DNA from: Hyphomicrobiaceae bacterium
Lineage (GTDB): Bacteria; Pseudomonadota; Alphaproteobacteria; Rhizobiales; Aestuariivirgaceae
DNA: 64,000 nucleotides
Reading direction: 5' to 3'
Assembly (NCBI GenBank): GCA_900298995.1
Contig: OMIC01000007.1
Coordinates: 62,001 to 126,000, forward strand
Positions within the stretch are counted from its first letter, which is position 1. Each line of letters opens with the position of its first letter. Of this stretch, positions 36,322-45,677 are shown piece by piece. The translations under genes were made by a program, and so were the position numbers. The notes under the pieces are model-generated. The model worked only from the letters and a program-made list of their open reading frames with translations, did not search any database and was not told where the DNA came from.

Positions 36322-37173
36322 ATGGCTGACGCCCACGCAAAGAACCACGACTATCATCTCGTTGATCCGAGCCCCTGGCCGTTCGTCGGCTCCGTCTCGG
36401 CGTTCGTGATGGCGGTCGGCGCCGTGATGTGGATGCATGGCAGCAATCCGGCCGCATTGATCATCGGCCTGCTGGGCGTTCTCTACACCATGTTCATGTG
36501 GTGGCGCGATGTGATCCGCGAGGGTCAGAAGGGCGACCATACGGAGGTCGTCTCGCTGCATCTGCGCTACGGCATGCTGATGTTCATCGCCTCGGAGGTC
36601 ATGTTCTTCGTCGCGTGGTTCTGGGCCTTCTTCGACGCCAGCCTGTTCACCGGCGAGGCAATCCAGGCTTCGCGCGTGGCGGCGACCGGCGGCGTGTGGC
36701 CGCCCAAGGACGTGATCGTCTTCGATCCCTGGCATCTGCCGCTCGTCAACACGCTGATCCTGCTGACCTCGGGCACGACCGTGACCTGGGCGCATCATGC
36801 GCTTCTCAACAATGACCGGCAGGGCCTCAAGAACGGCCTCATCGCCACAGTGCTGCTGGGCGTGCTGTTCACCTGCGTGCAGGCCTATGAATATGCTCAC
36901 GCCGCCTTCGCGTTCAGCCGCGACCACGGCGGCAACATTTATGGGTCGACCTTCTTCATGGCCACCGGCTTCCACGGCTTCCATGTGCTCATCGGGACGA
37001 TCTTCCTGCTCATCTGCCTGGTCCGGGCGAGCAAGGGTCAGTTCACGCCGAAGGCGCATTTCGGTTTCGAGGCCGCAGCCTGGTACTGGCACTTCGTCGA
37101 CGTGGTGTGGCTGTTCCTGTTCGCCGCCGTTTACATCTGGGGCAGCCACGGCGCGCTCATTCCCGAACACTGA
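36322..37173 (+). CDS. ctaE: Cytochrome c oxidase subunit III
   Basis: CtaE is the 283-residue, seven-helix subunit III of the aa3 oxidase. It has [10 protein letters not shown] near the N-terminus, the [17 protein letters not shown] segment with the conserved Glu, and [18 protein letters not shown] and [14 protein letters not shown] near the end. GAGGAGT precedes the ATG. A terminator-like hairpin follows. Confidence 0.96.
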   Translation: MADAHAKNHDYHLVDPSPWPFVGSVSAFVMAVGAVMWMHGSNPAALIIGLLGVLYTMFMWWRDVIREGQKGDHTEVVSLHLRYGMLMFIASEVMFFVAWFWAFFDASLFTGEAIQASRVAATGGVWPPKDVIVFDPWHLPLVNTLILLTSGTTVTWAHHALLNNDRQGLKNGLIATVLLGVLFTCVQAYEYAHAAFAFSRDHGGNIYGSTFFMATGFHGFHVLIGTIFLLICLVRASKGQFTPKAHFGFEAAAWYWHFVDVVWLFLFAAVYIWGSHGALIPEH

Positions 37174-37197
37174 CCGGCTGGCAAGAGCCCGTCTGGA

Positions 37198-37231
37198 GGC
37201 CGCACGGGTGCACCGCTGCGGCCTTCTTTTT
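37198..37231 (+). terminator. Intrinsic terminator after ctaE
   Basis: GGCCGCA (37198-37204) pairs with TGCGGCC (37217-37223). The 12-nt interior contains GGTGCACC, and TTCTTTTT follows. It separates ctaE from the DUF983/SURF1 genes, so those may depend on read-through or have their own promoter. Confidence 0.75.
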
Positions 37232-37242
37232 GCGAGGACCCG

Positions 37243-37617
37243 ATGACAGACGCCTATTATCCGGACATCTCGCCCCTCAAGACGGGTCTTGCCGGGCGCT
37301 GCCCGCGCTGCGGCCGCGGCAAATTGTTCGCCGGTTATCTGACGCTCGCTGCGGGGTGCAGCAGTTGCGGACTGTCCTATGACTTCGCCGATGGCGGCGA
37401 CGGTGCGGCGTGGTTTGTCATGTTGTTCGTCTGTGTGACCGGAGTGGGCTCGATACTCGGCGTCGAGGTAGCCTACAGCCCGCCCTACTGGGTGCATGGG
37501 CTGATCGCCATTCCGCTGCTCGTGCTGCTGCCGCTCCTGCTTCTCCGCCCCGTGAAGGGCGTGCTCATCTCCCAGCAATGGAAGACGGGGGCGCATGAAG
37601 GACGCCGCCAGTCATGA
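37243..37617 (+). CDS. DUF983 membrane protein
   Basis: This 124-residue protein has an N-terminal zinc-ribbon-like part (CPRCGRGKLF and CSSCG, about residues 20-46) and two membrane helices. It matches the DUF983 family, regularly found between subunit III and SURF1 in alphaproteobacterial oxidase clusters, so a role in oxidase assembly is likely though undefined. GAGGA lies upstream of the ATG. It overlaps SURF1 by 4 bases. Confidence 0.85.
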   Translation: MTDAYYPDISPLKTGLAGRCPRCGRGKLFAGYLTLAAGCSSCGLSYDFADGGDGAAWFVMLFVCVTGVGSILGVEVAYSPPYWVHGLIAIPLLVLLPLLLLRPVKGVLISQQWKTGAHEGRRQS

Positions 37618-38369
37618 CGGCCGGAGCGCGCGCGCCGCGCATCTGGCCGGTGCTGATCGCGGCGCTGGCCGGAACCGTGATCCTGCTGTCGCTTGGCGTC
37701 TGGCAGGTGAAGCGGCTGGCCTGGAAGGAGGCACTGCTCGCCCAGCTGGCCGCGCGGGCCGCAGCGGCTCCCGTCGACCTCACCGAGGCCGCAGCCATCA
37801 TCTCCGGTGGAGGCGACGTCGAGTTCCAGCGGGTCAAGGTCCCCGGCCGCTACCTCGCCGGAGGCAGCATGAAGATGATCGCAACCTACGACAGCGGGCA
37901 GGGCTGGACCATCATAACGCCCGCCGTGAGCGAGGACGGCTGGGCTGTCCTCGTAGACCGTGGCCGGATTCCGGCCAGCGGGCTCGCGCAACTGGCCGAG
38001 CCAGATGGTCCGGTCGTGCTGGACGGTGTTCTGCGGCGACATGCGGCTGCCAGGGGCACTTTCGACCCCGTCAATGATCCGGCCGCCAATCTCTGGTACT
38101 GGTGGGATGTTCCGGCCATGCAGGCGGCGGCGCAATTCCCCGCCGGGCTGCGACCGTTTCCGGCCGTGCTGCAGCTTCTGGCACAGCCGGGCGCAAGCCC
38201 CTTTCCGCGGCCTGACCAGCCCAAGGCCACGCTTGCGAACAACCATCTGGGCTATGCCATCACCTGGTTCGGGCTTGCCGCCACGCTCGTCGGCGTGACG
38301 GGTGTCTATATCTTTGACTTGAGGCGGCGGCGGAAACGGCCGCTTGATGGTCCCGACCACGGGGGCTAA
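37614..38369 (+). CDS. SURF1 family oxidase assembly protein
   Basis: This SURF1/Shy1-like protein supports heme a insertion into subunit I. It has 251 residues with one helix at each end (about 9-29 and 208-230) and a periplasmic middle. The family blocks LLSLGVWQVKRLAWK, VLVDRGRIP and NHLGYAITWFGLAATL are seen. The start overlaps the DUF983 stop (ATGA). thrC follows after 30 bp. Confidence 0.9.
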   Translation: MTAGARAPRIWPVLIAALAGTVILLSLGVWQVKRLAWKEALLAQLAARAAAAPVDLTEAAAIISGGGDVEFQRVKVPGRYLAGGSMKMIATYDSGQGWTIITPAVSEDGWAVLVDRGRIPASGLAQLAEPDGPVVLDGVLRRHAAARGTFDPVNDPAANLWYWWDVPAMQAAAQFPAGLRPFPAVLQLLAQPGASPFPRPDQPKATLANNHLGYAITWFGLAATLVGVTGVYIFDLRRRRKRPLDGPDHGG

Positions 38370-38399
38370 AGGAGGCCCTGACGCTGAAAGGGCACCGCC

Positions 38400-39791
38400 G
38401 TGCGCTATGTTTCGACCCGGGGCGAGGCTCCGGAGCTGGGCTTCGAGGATGTTCTGCTCACCGGGCTTGCCCGTGACGGTGGCCTCTATGTGCCCGCACA
38501 ATGGCCCGAACTGTCAAGCCGCGACATCGATGGCCTTCGCGGCCAGAGCTATGAAGAGGTGGCCTATCGGATCATGCAACCCTTCATCGGCACGGCCGTT
38601 CCGGCACCCGTGCTTCAGCAGATGATCGCCAGCGCCTATGCAGGCTTCGGCCACCCCGCCGTGGCGCCGCTGAAGCAGCTTGACGACAATCAGTGGCTGC
38701 TCGAATTGTTCCATGGGCCGACACTCGCCTTCAAGGATGTGGCGATGCAGCTCCTGGCCCGCCTCATGGACTGGGCACTGGCCAAGCGCCAGACCCGCGC
38801 CACCATCGTCGGCGCCACCAGCGGCGATACCGGGGGCGCGGCCATCGAGGCCTTCCGGGACTCGCGCCATGCCAGCGTCTTCATGATGCATCCCCATGGC
38901 CGCGTGAGCGAGGTCCAGCGCCGACAGATGACGACGGTCCACTCCTCCGCCATTCACAACATCGCCATCGAGGGAAATTTCGACGACTGCCAGGCGATCG
39001 TGAAAGCCCTGTTCAACGATCTCGCCTTCCGTGACAGGGTCGGGCTGGCAGGCGTCAACTCGATCAACTGGGCGCGCATCATGGCGCAGACCGTCTATTA
39101 CGTGACGGCCGCCTTGTCGCTGGGCGCGCCCGGGCGCAGCTCCAGCTTCGCGGTGCCCACAGGGAATTTCGGTGACATTTTCGCGGGACTCGTGGCCAAG
39201 CGCATGGGACTTCCCATCGACCGGCTGATCATTGCCACCAACGTCAATGACATCCTCGACCGCACGCTCAGGACCGGGCGTTATGAAATGCGCGGCGTCA
39301 CGGTGTCTTCCAGCCCGTCCATGGACATCCAGGTGTCGAGCAACTTCGAACGCCTGCTGTTCGAGGTTCATGGCCGCGACCCCTATGCCGTGCGCCATCT
39401 GATGGCCGGCCTCGCGCAGTCCGGCGCCTTCACCATCGGTACCCGCGAGCTTGACCAGATCCGTCACGAGTTTTCTTCCGGTACGGCGGGAGAGCTCGAA
39501 ACCGCCCGGACGATCCGCGAGACGCTCGCAGCTACGGGCGAACTTCTCGATCCGCACAGTGCCGTCGGCTATTTCGTGGCGCGCGGCTGCGAAACGCCCG
39601 ACAGCGCCATGGTGACGCTTGCCACCGCGCATCCGGCCAAGTTCCCCGATGCGGTGGAAAAGGCCTGCGGCGTCAGGCCCGCCCTGCCTGCCCGCCTCGC
39701 CGGGCTGATGACGGCGGAGGAACGCTTCACGGTCCTTCCCAATGACATGGCGAGCGTGCGCGACTTCATCCTGACGCGGCAACAGGCCTGA
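38400..39791 (+). CDS. thrC: Threonine synthase
   Basis: ThrC converts O-phosphohomoserine to threonine with PLP. The 463-residue protein begins with a GTG (MRYVSTRGEAPELGFEDVLLTGLARDGGLY, the long-form signature is visible in its first 30 residues). The PLP lysine is in FHGPTLAFKDVAMQ, and SGDTGGAA follows. Downstream are the M16 peptidase and GNAT genes. Homoserine kinase (thrB) is not nearby. Confidence 0.94.
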   Translation: MRYVSTRGEAPELGFEDVLLTGLARDGGLYVPAQWPELSSRDIDGLRGQSYEEVAYRIMQPFIGTAVPAPVLQQMIASAYAGFGHPAVAPLKQLDDNQWLLELFHGPTLAFKDVAMQLLARLMDWALAKRQTRATIVGATSGDTGGAAIEAFRDSRHASVFMMHPHGRVSEVQRRQMTTVHSSAIHNIAIEGNFDDCQAIVKALFNDLAFRDRVGLAGVNSINWARIMAQTVYYVTAALSLGAPGRSSSFAVPTGNFGDIFAGLVAKRMGLPIDRLIIATNVNDILDRTLRTGRYEMRGVTVSSSPSMDIQVSSNFERLLFEVHGRDPYAVRHLMAGLAQSGAFTIGTRELDQIRHEFSSGTAGELETARTIRETLAATGELLDPHSAVGYFVARGCETPDSAMVTLATAHPAKFPDAVEKACGVRPALPARLAGLMTAEERFTVLPNDMASVRDFILTRQQA

Positions 39792-39801
39792 GGGTTGGGG
39801 C

Positions 39802-41061
39802 ATGAGCGTCGAGATCACCCGCCTGTCCAATGGTATCCATGTGGTCACCCACCACATGCCGCATCTTGAAACCACGGCTCTGGGTATCTGGGTCAAGGCG
39901 GGCGCCCGGGACGAGCGCGCGGCAGAAAACGGCATCGCGCATTTTCTCGAGCACATGGCCTTCAAGGGCACGCCGCGGCGTTCGGCGCGCGCCATCGCCG
40001 AGGAGATCGAATCCGCCGGCGGCGAGATCAATGCCGCGACGGGCATGGAGACGACCACCTATTACGCGCGAGTTCTGAAGAAGGACTGGGCGCTGGCGCT
40101 CGACATTCTCGCCGACATCTTTACTGCGCCGGTTCTCGACCCGGATGAACTCGAGCGCGAGCGCGACGTGATCCTGCAGGAAATCGCCGCCGCGCATGAC
40201 CAGCCCGATGATCTGGTGTTTGATCTCGTTCAGGCCGCCAGCTTCGGAGCGCACCCGCTGGGCCGCTCGATCCTCGGCACACATGACCTTATCAGTTCTG
40301 TGGGGCGCGACCAGATTCTCGACTGGCGCAACCGGAATTACTGGGGCTCGCGCATGGTGGTGGCCGCCGCCGGTCACATCGATCACGCGGCCTTCGCCGC
40401 CGAGGCGCAGCGGTTGCTGGGGGCCATTGCGGAGGGCCATGGACCGCAGCGCGAGACGCCCGCCTTCCTGCCCACGGCCTGCACGGCTGAAAAACCGCTG
40501 GATCAGGCCCATGTCGTGCTGAACTTCGAGGCCCCTGGCTATCGCCATCCGGATATCTATGTGTTGCAGGTGCTCTCCAACATCCTGGGCGGTGGCATGT
40601 CCTCGCGCCTGTTCCAGGAGGTACGGGAGAAGCGCGGCCTTTGCTACAGTGTGTTCTCCTTCGGCTCTGCCTATGAGGATGCGGGGCAGCTCGGTGTCTA
40701 TGCGGCCACATCGCCTGAACATGCCAACGAGCTTCTTGACCTTGCCGCGCAGATCATGATGTCGGTCGGCGAGCAGGTCACCGAAGACGAGGTGAGACGT
40801 GCCAAGGCGCAGCTCAAGGCCAGCCTCGTCATGAACCTCGAGAGCGCCTCCTCGCGCGCCGACCAGATCGCCCGGCAATTCCTGGCATTCGGCGAGGTGC
40901 CGGACATGGCCAGCCTGATGGCGAAGATCGAGGCGGTGACGCCCGACCAGGTGCGCGACCTCGCCCTCCGCCTGTTCCGGCACCACAAGCCGGCCTTCGG
41001 CGCCGTTGGGCACATCGGCGGTCTTGCCGGTTACGAGACCATCGCCCGGCCCTTCGCGTGA
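39802..41061 (+). CDS. M16-family zinc peptidase (processing-peptidase-like)
   Basis: This 419-residue protein is related to mitochondrial processing peptidase beta and bacterial PepR. The inverted zinc motif HFLEH gives His47, Glu50 and His51, with a further Glu in the ERDVILQEI helix near residue 125. Two M16 lobes are present (about 1-210 and 215-410), the second with GGGMSSRLFQEVREKRGLCYSV. There is no signal peptide, so it is probably cytoplasmic. thrC followed by this gene is a common alphaproteobacterial arrangement. Confidence 0.92.
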   Translation: MSVEITRLSNGIHVVTHHMPHLETTALGIWVKAGARDERAAENGIAHFLEHMAFKGTPRRSARAIAEEIESAGGEINAATGMETTTYYARVLKKDWALALDILADIFTAPVLDPDELERERDVILQEIAAAHDQPDDLVFDLVQAASFGAHPLGRSILGTHDLISSVGRDQILDWRNRNYWGSRMVVAAAGHIDHAAFAAEAQRLLGAIAEGHGPQRETPAFLPTACTAEKPLDQAHVVLNFEAPGYRHPDIYVLQVLSNILGGGMSSRLFQEVREKRGLCYSVFSFGSAYEDAGQLGVYAATSPEHANELLDLAAQIMMSVGEQVTEDEVRRAKAQLKASLVMNLESASSRADQIARQFLAFGEVPDMASLMAKIEAVTPDQVRDLALRLFRHHKPAFGAVGHIGGLAGYETIARPFA

Positions 41062-41068
41062 CTCCGCC

Positions 41069-41644
41069 ATGGCTTTCCTGCGCTCGCCATTTTCAGCCGA
41101 TCCACCGCCCAGCCGCCGGGATGCGCGCGTCACGATCCGGGTGCCCGACATGGACGATTACGAGCAGTGGGCGGGACTGCGGGCTGCCAGCCGGGAGTTT
41201 CTCGCGCCGTGGGAACCGGTCTGGCCTGGCAATGACCTGACCCGCGCGGCATTTCGCGGCCGCATCCGCCAGTACTGGCGCGACATCGACGATGACGCCG
41301 CCTATCCCTATTTCATCTTCGACCGGCACAGCGACGCTCTGGTCGGGGCGCTGACGCTGTCCAACGTGCGCCGGGGTGTTGCCCAGACAGCTACGCTGGG
41401 TTACTGGATCGGAGTTCCCTTCACGCGCCAGGGCTACATGACCTCGGCAGTGCGGTTGCTGCTGCAACTGAGCTTCGGGCATCTGGGCCTGCACCGTGTG
41501 GAGGCTGCCTGCCTCCCCCACAACCAGGCGTCGATCGGCCTGCTCGAGAAATGTGGCTTTCAGCGCGAGGGATTGGCCCGGGGCTATCTCAAGATCGCGG
41601 GACGCTGGCAGGACCATCTGCTGTTCGCCCGGCTGCCGGACTGA
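41069..41644 (+). CDS. GNAT acetyltransferase (RimJ/RimL-like)
   Basis: This 191-residue GNAT enzyme resembles ribosomal-protein N-acetyltransferase RimJ. It shows FLAPWEPVWP and the acetyl-CoA binding strand-helix (GYWIGVPFTRQGYMTSAVRLLL), followed by HRVEAACLPHNQASIGLLEKCGFQREG. The start at 41069 (MAFLRSPF) is 7 bp after the M16 stop. No ribosome-binding site is obvious; an earlier in-frame ATG at 41006 would overlap that gene. Confidence 0.87.
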   Translation: MAFLRSPFSADPPPSRRDARVTIRVPDMDDYEQWAGLRAASREFLAPWEPVWPGNDLTRAAFRGRIRQYWRDIDDDAAYPYFIFDRHSDALVGALTLSNVRRGVAQTATLGYWIGVPFTRQGYMTSAVRLLLQLSFGHLGLHRVEAACLPHNQASIGLLEKCGFQREGLARGYLKIAGRWQDHLLFARLPD

Positions 41645-41708
41645 TGTGGCACGGCGGGTGAAGCGCATCGTTCTTGCAATCACGGCGGGAGAAAGCTTAG
41701 TTGGTCCC

Positions 41709-44700
41709 ATGATGAGGGGTGGAGACAGGCAGGGGCGCGGCACGGTCGGGCGCCTGATGGCCATGATATTGTTGCTGGCGGCGGCCTGCGGGCTGGCAAC
41801 GCCTGCCCGTGCCATCGATCAGGTCGATATCGCCAAGCCGGTTCAGGAGATGGACCTCGGCCGCTATCTGGCGGGTTTGCAGACCGACAAGCGCACGCTG
41901 TCGATCGAGCGGCCGGATGCCCGCACGGCCCTGCGCACCCAGATGGACCTCAATGCACGAGGCCCCGGACCTCTCTACAACTGGGTGGCGGCAGGCTTCA
42001 CCAACAGTGCCGATGAGCCCCGCATCGTGGTCCTCGCGATCCCGCAGCAGGGGATCACGGCCTCGGGCTTCTATCCGGCGCGTCTGGCGGGTCCGCGTAT
42101 CTATGGCGTGACGGTGGCCGGCGAGGCGCGCATCGAGGCGATGCCTGCGCGCGGCGAGAGCGCCTATCTGCTTACCATGCCGCCGGGCGGCACGGCCTCC
42201 ATCGCATTCGAGGTCACGCCCGGGCCTCTGCCGGTGACGCTCTGGCAGCGCGAAGCCTATGAATCGAACAGGGACTATCTGTCGTTCTTTCGGGGCGCGC
42301 TGCTCGGCGTATCAGTGTTGATTGCTCTGGCGATGTTCCTGCTGCACGGTTTCCGCGCCCGCGCGCTGTTTCCGGTCGCCGGCGGCTTTACCCTGGCCTG
42401 CACCGGCTTCCTGCTCTTCGAGGCCGGTCATCTGACGGCGCTCGTGACCTATCTGTCGCTGCCCGTACTCAACATGCAGGTGCTGCGAGCCGTCATCGAG
42501 GGTCTGATGGCGGCCTTCCTAATCCTGCTCATCGCCACGCTCTCGGACCTGCAGCGCATCTCGCGGCTGGCCGGAAATCTGCTGCTGCTGACGGGCGGGC
42601 TCGCTTTCGCCATACCGATCTACGGGATCGCCGAACCGCTGCTGGCAACGGCACTTGCACGCGCCGTCTTTGCGGTGGCCGCCGGAATGGGCTTCGGGCT
42701 GGTGCTGGCCCTGTGGTGGAGAGGCGAAGTCAAGGCGGAAACAGCGGTGATCAGTTCGGGCGTCATTCTGCTCTGGACATTCCTTGCCATGCTGGCAGCC
42801 TTTTCCGGCGACCCCGGTTCGGGAATCTCCATGGTGGTGATGGCCGGCCTTGGCGTGGTGCTGGTGATCCTCGGTTTCGTGCTGGCCCATCTCGCCTTCA
42901 GTCAGGGCTATCTCTCGCGCCACTTCTTCCGCGAGGCGGGACGGCACACGCTGGCTCTCGCAGGGGCGCGCGCCTATGTCTGGGACTGGCAGCCTGAAGA
43001 GGGCGAGCTTTATGTGAGCCCGGAGATCGGCAAGGCGCTGTCACAGCCCCTGCACCTCCAGGAAGGGATCGCGGGCGAAACCTTCCTCGAAATCCTGCAT
43101 CCCTCGGATCGCTCTGCCTATCTGGCAACAGTCGAGCAGGCTGCCTCCACGGCGCGCGCCTCGATCGAGCGCAAGTTCAGGCTGCGCCATGGTGACGGAA
43201 GCTATCGCTGGTTCGAATTGCGGGCGCGCTCCATTGCGGGCCGTGGCGGGCACGCCGCCCGCTGTATCGGAACGCTGACCGATGTGACGAGCGCCAAGCT
43301 CATCGAGGAACGTCTGCTGGACGACGCCGTCTACGACATGGTGACCGGCCTCCCCAACCGTGCGCTGTTCGCCGACCGGCTGGGGCAGGTCATCTCGGCG
43401 GGTGAGACGGGCCCATCAGCACTCTTCGTGCTGCTCCTCGACCTCGACCGGTTCAAGATGGTCAATGACGCGATGGGAACCGAGGCGGGTGATGCGCTGC
43501 TCTCGGTCATCGGCCGCAGGCTCAAGGCCGAACTGGGGCAGGCCGACAGCGTGGCGCGCTTCCCGGGTGATCAGTTCGCCATTCTCTTTCACGAGACGCC
43601 GGATGGGCGTGATGTCGAGACCTTTTCCGCTGCAATACTCAAGAGCGTTGCGCGGCCCATTTCGCTCGGCGACCAGGAGTTCTTTATCACGGCGTCGATC
43701 GGCATCGCGCAGCTCAGTCCTGATACGCGCGATGCGGAGCAGTTGCTCAAGGAAGCCGCCGTGGCGCTCTATGAGGCGCGGCGCCGCGGCACTGAAGCTG
43801 TAGAGCTGTTCAATCCCGACATGGTCGATGACCGTGCCGAACTCGTGATCCTCGAAGCCGAATTACGCCGTGCGATCGAGCGCAATGAGATCGAGGTGCA
43901 TTTCCAGCCAATCGCACGGCTCTCCGACATGCAACTCGCCGGATTTGAGGCGCTGGTACGCTGGCGCCATCCCGGTCTTGGACTGCTCGCCCCCGAGAGC
44001 TTCCTCAGCCTGGCCGAAGAAACCGGAATGATCCGCGATATCGGCCGGGTCGTCCTCAATGAATCGGGCCGTCAGCTCGGGATCTGGCAGCGCGCCCGGC
44101 GGAGCGGCGAACCGATCTTCGTCGCAGTCAACATCTCCTCTTCCCAGCTGATCGAACCGGGACTGCTCGACGACATCAAGCAGGTCATCAGCCGCGAGGG
44201 CCTGGTGCGCGGCACTCTCAAGATCGAGGTGACGGAATCGCTCGTGATGCAATATCCCGAGCGTGCCGCGCAGATCCTCGAGCGTTTCCGCGAAGCCGGT
44301 ATCGGCCTCTCCTGCGACGACTTTGGCACGGGCTATTCCTCTCTTGCGAGTCTGCGCCGCCTGGCCTTCGACACGCTGAAGGTTGACCGCAACTTCATCG
44401 CCCCCGAAGCAGAAGATGACCGGGCCTCGATCATCCTGCAGTCGATCGTCGCGATGGGCCACGCGCTCGGTCTTGCCATTGTGGCGGAGGGTATAGAAAA
44501 TCAAGAGCAGGTCGACCGGCTTGGCGAGCTTGGCTGTGATTTCGGCCAGGGCTATTTCATCGGCCGGCCACTCTTGGCGAAGCAGATCAGCGATGCCCTT
44601 ACCGCGATGCCCTATGCAAGGTCCTCGGGCCGCACAACCATCAGCTGGCTGTGGGAACGCGCCCTGAAGGATCCAGGCCCGGAGGCGCGACTGATGCGGG

Positions 44701-44996
44701 TGACCTCGGACGACTTGTCGCGGGTTGAGCCCGTACCGCCTCCCGTCTCGGTGGAAACGCCTGGTCCTGCGGAAGGCGTATCCGTAGCCCCTCCGGTGTT
44801 GGCTGCGGAACCGCCCCTGGCTGAGGAGACCGAGCTCGCGGTGTCGGCAGTTTCCGAAGAAGCGCCCGTCGAAGCAGAGCCTGAGGTCGGTGATGCTGAA
44901 CTCGCCGGTCCGCCGCCGCGCCGCCAGCGCCGCCGCAAGCGGCAGGTGAGGTTGCTGGCAGAGCCGCCGGAAGCCGAGGCCTCAGGCGTGGCCTGA
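41709..44996 (+). CDS. Membrane PAS-GGDEF-EAL protein, probable c-di-GMP phosphodiesterase
   Basis: This 1095-residue signalling protein has a signal peptide (about 1-36), a periplasmic beta-rich region (about 37-185), a seven-helix 7TMR-DISM-type membrane region (about 190-400), a PAS domain (about 415-535), GGDEF (565-735), EAL (740-990) and a Pro/Glu-rich tail ending in a basic PPRRQRRRKRQVR patch. The GGDEF active site reads PGDQF (619-623), so cyclase activity is unlikely. The EAL motif EALVRW (Glu747), the VNISSSQ, EVTES and CDDFGTGYS blocks and the EGIENQEQ block are intact, so it should hydrolyse c-di-GMP. The start is uncertain; MMRGG at 41709 or the ATG at 41757 both give a signal peptide. 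Confidence 0.85.
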   Translation: MMRGGDRQGRGTVGRLMAMILLLAAACGLATPARAIDQVDIAKPVQEMDLGRYLAGLQTDKRTLSIERPDARTALRTQMDLNARGPGPLYNWVAAGFTNSADEPRIVVLAIPQQGITASGFYPARLAGPRIYGVTVAGEARIEAMPARGESAYLLTMPPGGTASIAFEVTPGPLPVTLWQREAYESNRDYLSFFRGALLGVSVLIALAMFLLHGFRARALFPVAGGFTLACTGFLLFEAGHLTALVTYLSLPVLNMQVLRAVIEGLMAAFLILLIATLSDLQRISRLAGNLLLLTGGLAFAIPIYGIAEPLLATALARAVFAVAAGMGFGLVLALWWRGEVKAETAVISSGVILLWTFLAMLAAFSGDPGSGISMVVMAGLGVVLVILGFVLAHLAFSQGYLSRHFFREAGRHTLALAGARAYVWDWQPEEGELYVSPEIGKALSQPLHLQEGIAGETFLEILHPSDRSAYLATVEQAASTARASIERKFRLRHGDGSYRWFELRARSIAGRGGHAARCIGTLTDVTSAKLIEERLLDDAVYDMVTGLPNRALFADRLGQVISAGETGPSALFVLLLDLDRFKMVNDAMGTEAGDALLSVIGRRLKAELGQADSVARFPGDQFAILFHETPDGRDVETFSAAILKSVARPISLGDQEFFITASIGIAQLSPDTRDAEQLLKEAAVALYEARRRGTEAVELFNPDMVDDRAELVILEAELRRAIERNEIEVHFQPIARLSDMQLAGFEALVRWRHPGLGLLAPESFLSLAEETGMIRDIGRVVLNESGRQLGIWQRARRSGEPIFVAVNISSSQLIEPGLLDDIKQVISREGLVRGTLKIEVTESLVMQYPERAAQILERFREAGIGLSCDDFGTGYSSLASLRRLAFDTLKVDRNFIAPEAEDDRASIILQSIVAMGHALGLAIVAEGIENQEQVDRLGELGCDFGQGYFIGRPLLAKQISDALTAMPYARSSGRTTISWLWERALKDPGPEARLMRVTSDDLSRVEPVPPPVSVETPGPAEGVSVAPPVLAAEPPLAEETELAVSAVSEEAPVEAEPEVGDAELAGPPPRRQRRRKRQVRLLAEPPEAEASGVA

Positions 44997-45566
44997 GTCG
45001 GAGGAGAGCATGGCGGGATCGATGCCCAGCTTGCGCAGCGCCGCCAGATAGCGGGCGTCGAAATCGAGTCCGAAGACAATCTCGTCGTCGGCCTCGCAGG
45101 TGAGCCAGCCATTGCGCTGGATCTCATCCTCGATCTGGCCAGGCGCCCAACCGGAGTAGCCGAGCGCCAGGATCGCCCGCTGCGGCCCTTTGCCCCTGGC
45201 CATGTCGCGCAGAATATCCACGGTCGCGGTGATGGCGACCGTCTTGGAGACGGTCAGGCTGGTCTCACCCGACTGATAGTCGCTGCTGTGCAGCACAAAG
45301 CCGCGCTCCTGTTCCACGGGACCGCCATACAGCACCGGCATGGCCAGCAGATCGGGCGGGGGCTCGGGCGACCTGTCCGGCAGCAGGTCCAGTTGCGCCA
45401 GAAGGTCCCCGAACCGCATCATCGGAGCGGCCTTGTTGATTATGAGTCCCATGGCGCCCTGTTCGGAGTGCGCGCACATGTAGATCACGCTTCGGTCGAA
45501 GCGCGGGTCGCTCATGCCGGGCATGGCAATCAGCAATTGTCCGTCGAGAAAGGAACCTCCGCTCAT
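44982..45566 (-). CDS. YqgE/AlgH family protein (UPF0301)
   Basis: This 194-residue protein matches UPF0301/AlgH by GGSFLDGQLLIAMPGMSDPRFDRSVIYMCAHSEQGAMGLIIN (the start shows most of it), the GGPV block (VLYGGPVEQERGFVLHS) and the LGYSGWAPGQIEDEI block. AlgH affects alginate regulation in Pseudomonas; the molecular function is unknown. It is convergent with the GGDEF-EAL gene, overlapping by 15 bases, and divergent from the DsbD-like gene. Confidence 0.88.
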   Translation of the reverse strand: MSGGSFLDGQLLIAMPGMSDPRFDRSVIYMCAHSEQGAMGLIINKAAPMMRFGDLLAQLDLLPDRSPEPPPDLLAMPVLYGGPVEQERGFVLHSSDYQSGETSLTVSKTVAITATVDILRDMARGKGPQRAILALGYSGWAPGQIEDEIQRNGWLTCEADDEIVFGLDFDARYLAALRKLGIDPAMLSSDSGHA

Positions 45567-45677
45567 GCCGTCCTTCCTGCACCACGGACAAGACTAGAGC
45601 AAGATACCGCGGCGTGGAACTGCGCCCTTGCAGCAAGGGAGTTGGCGGCGGGCGATATTTCTTCCATATAGCGGGTC

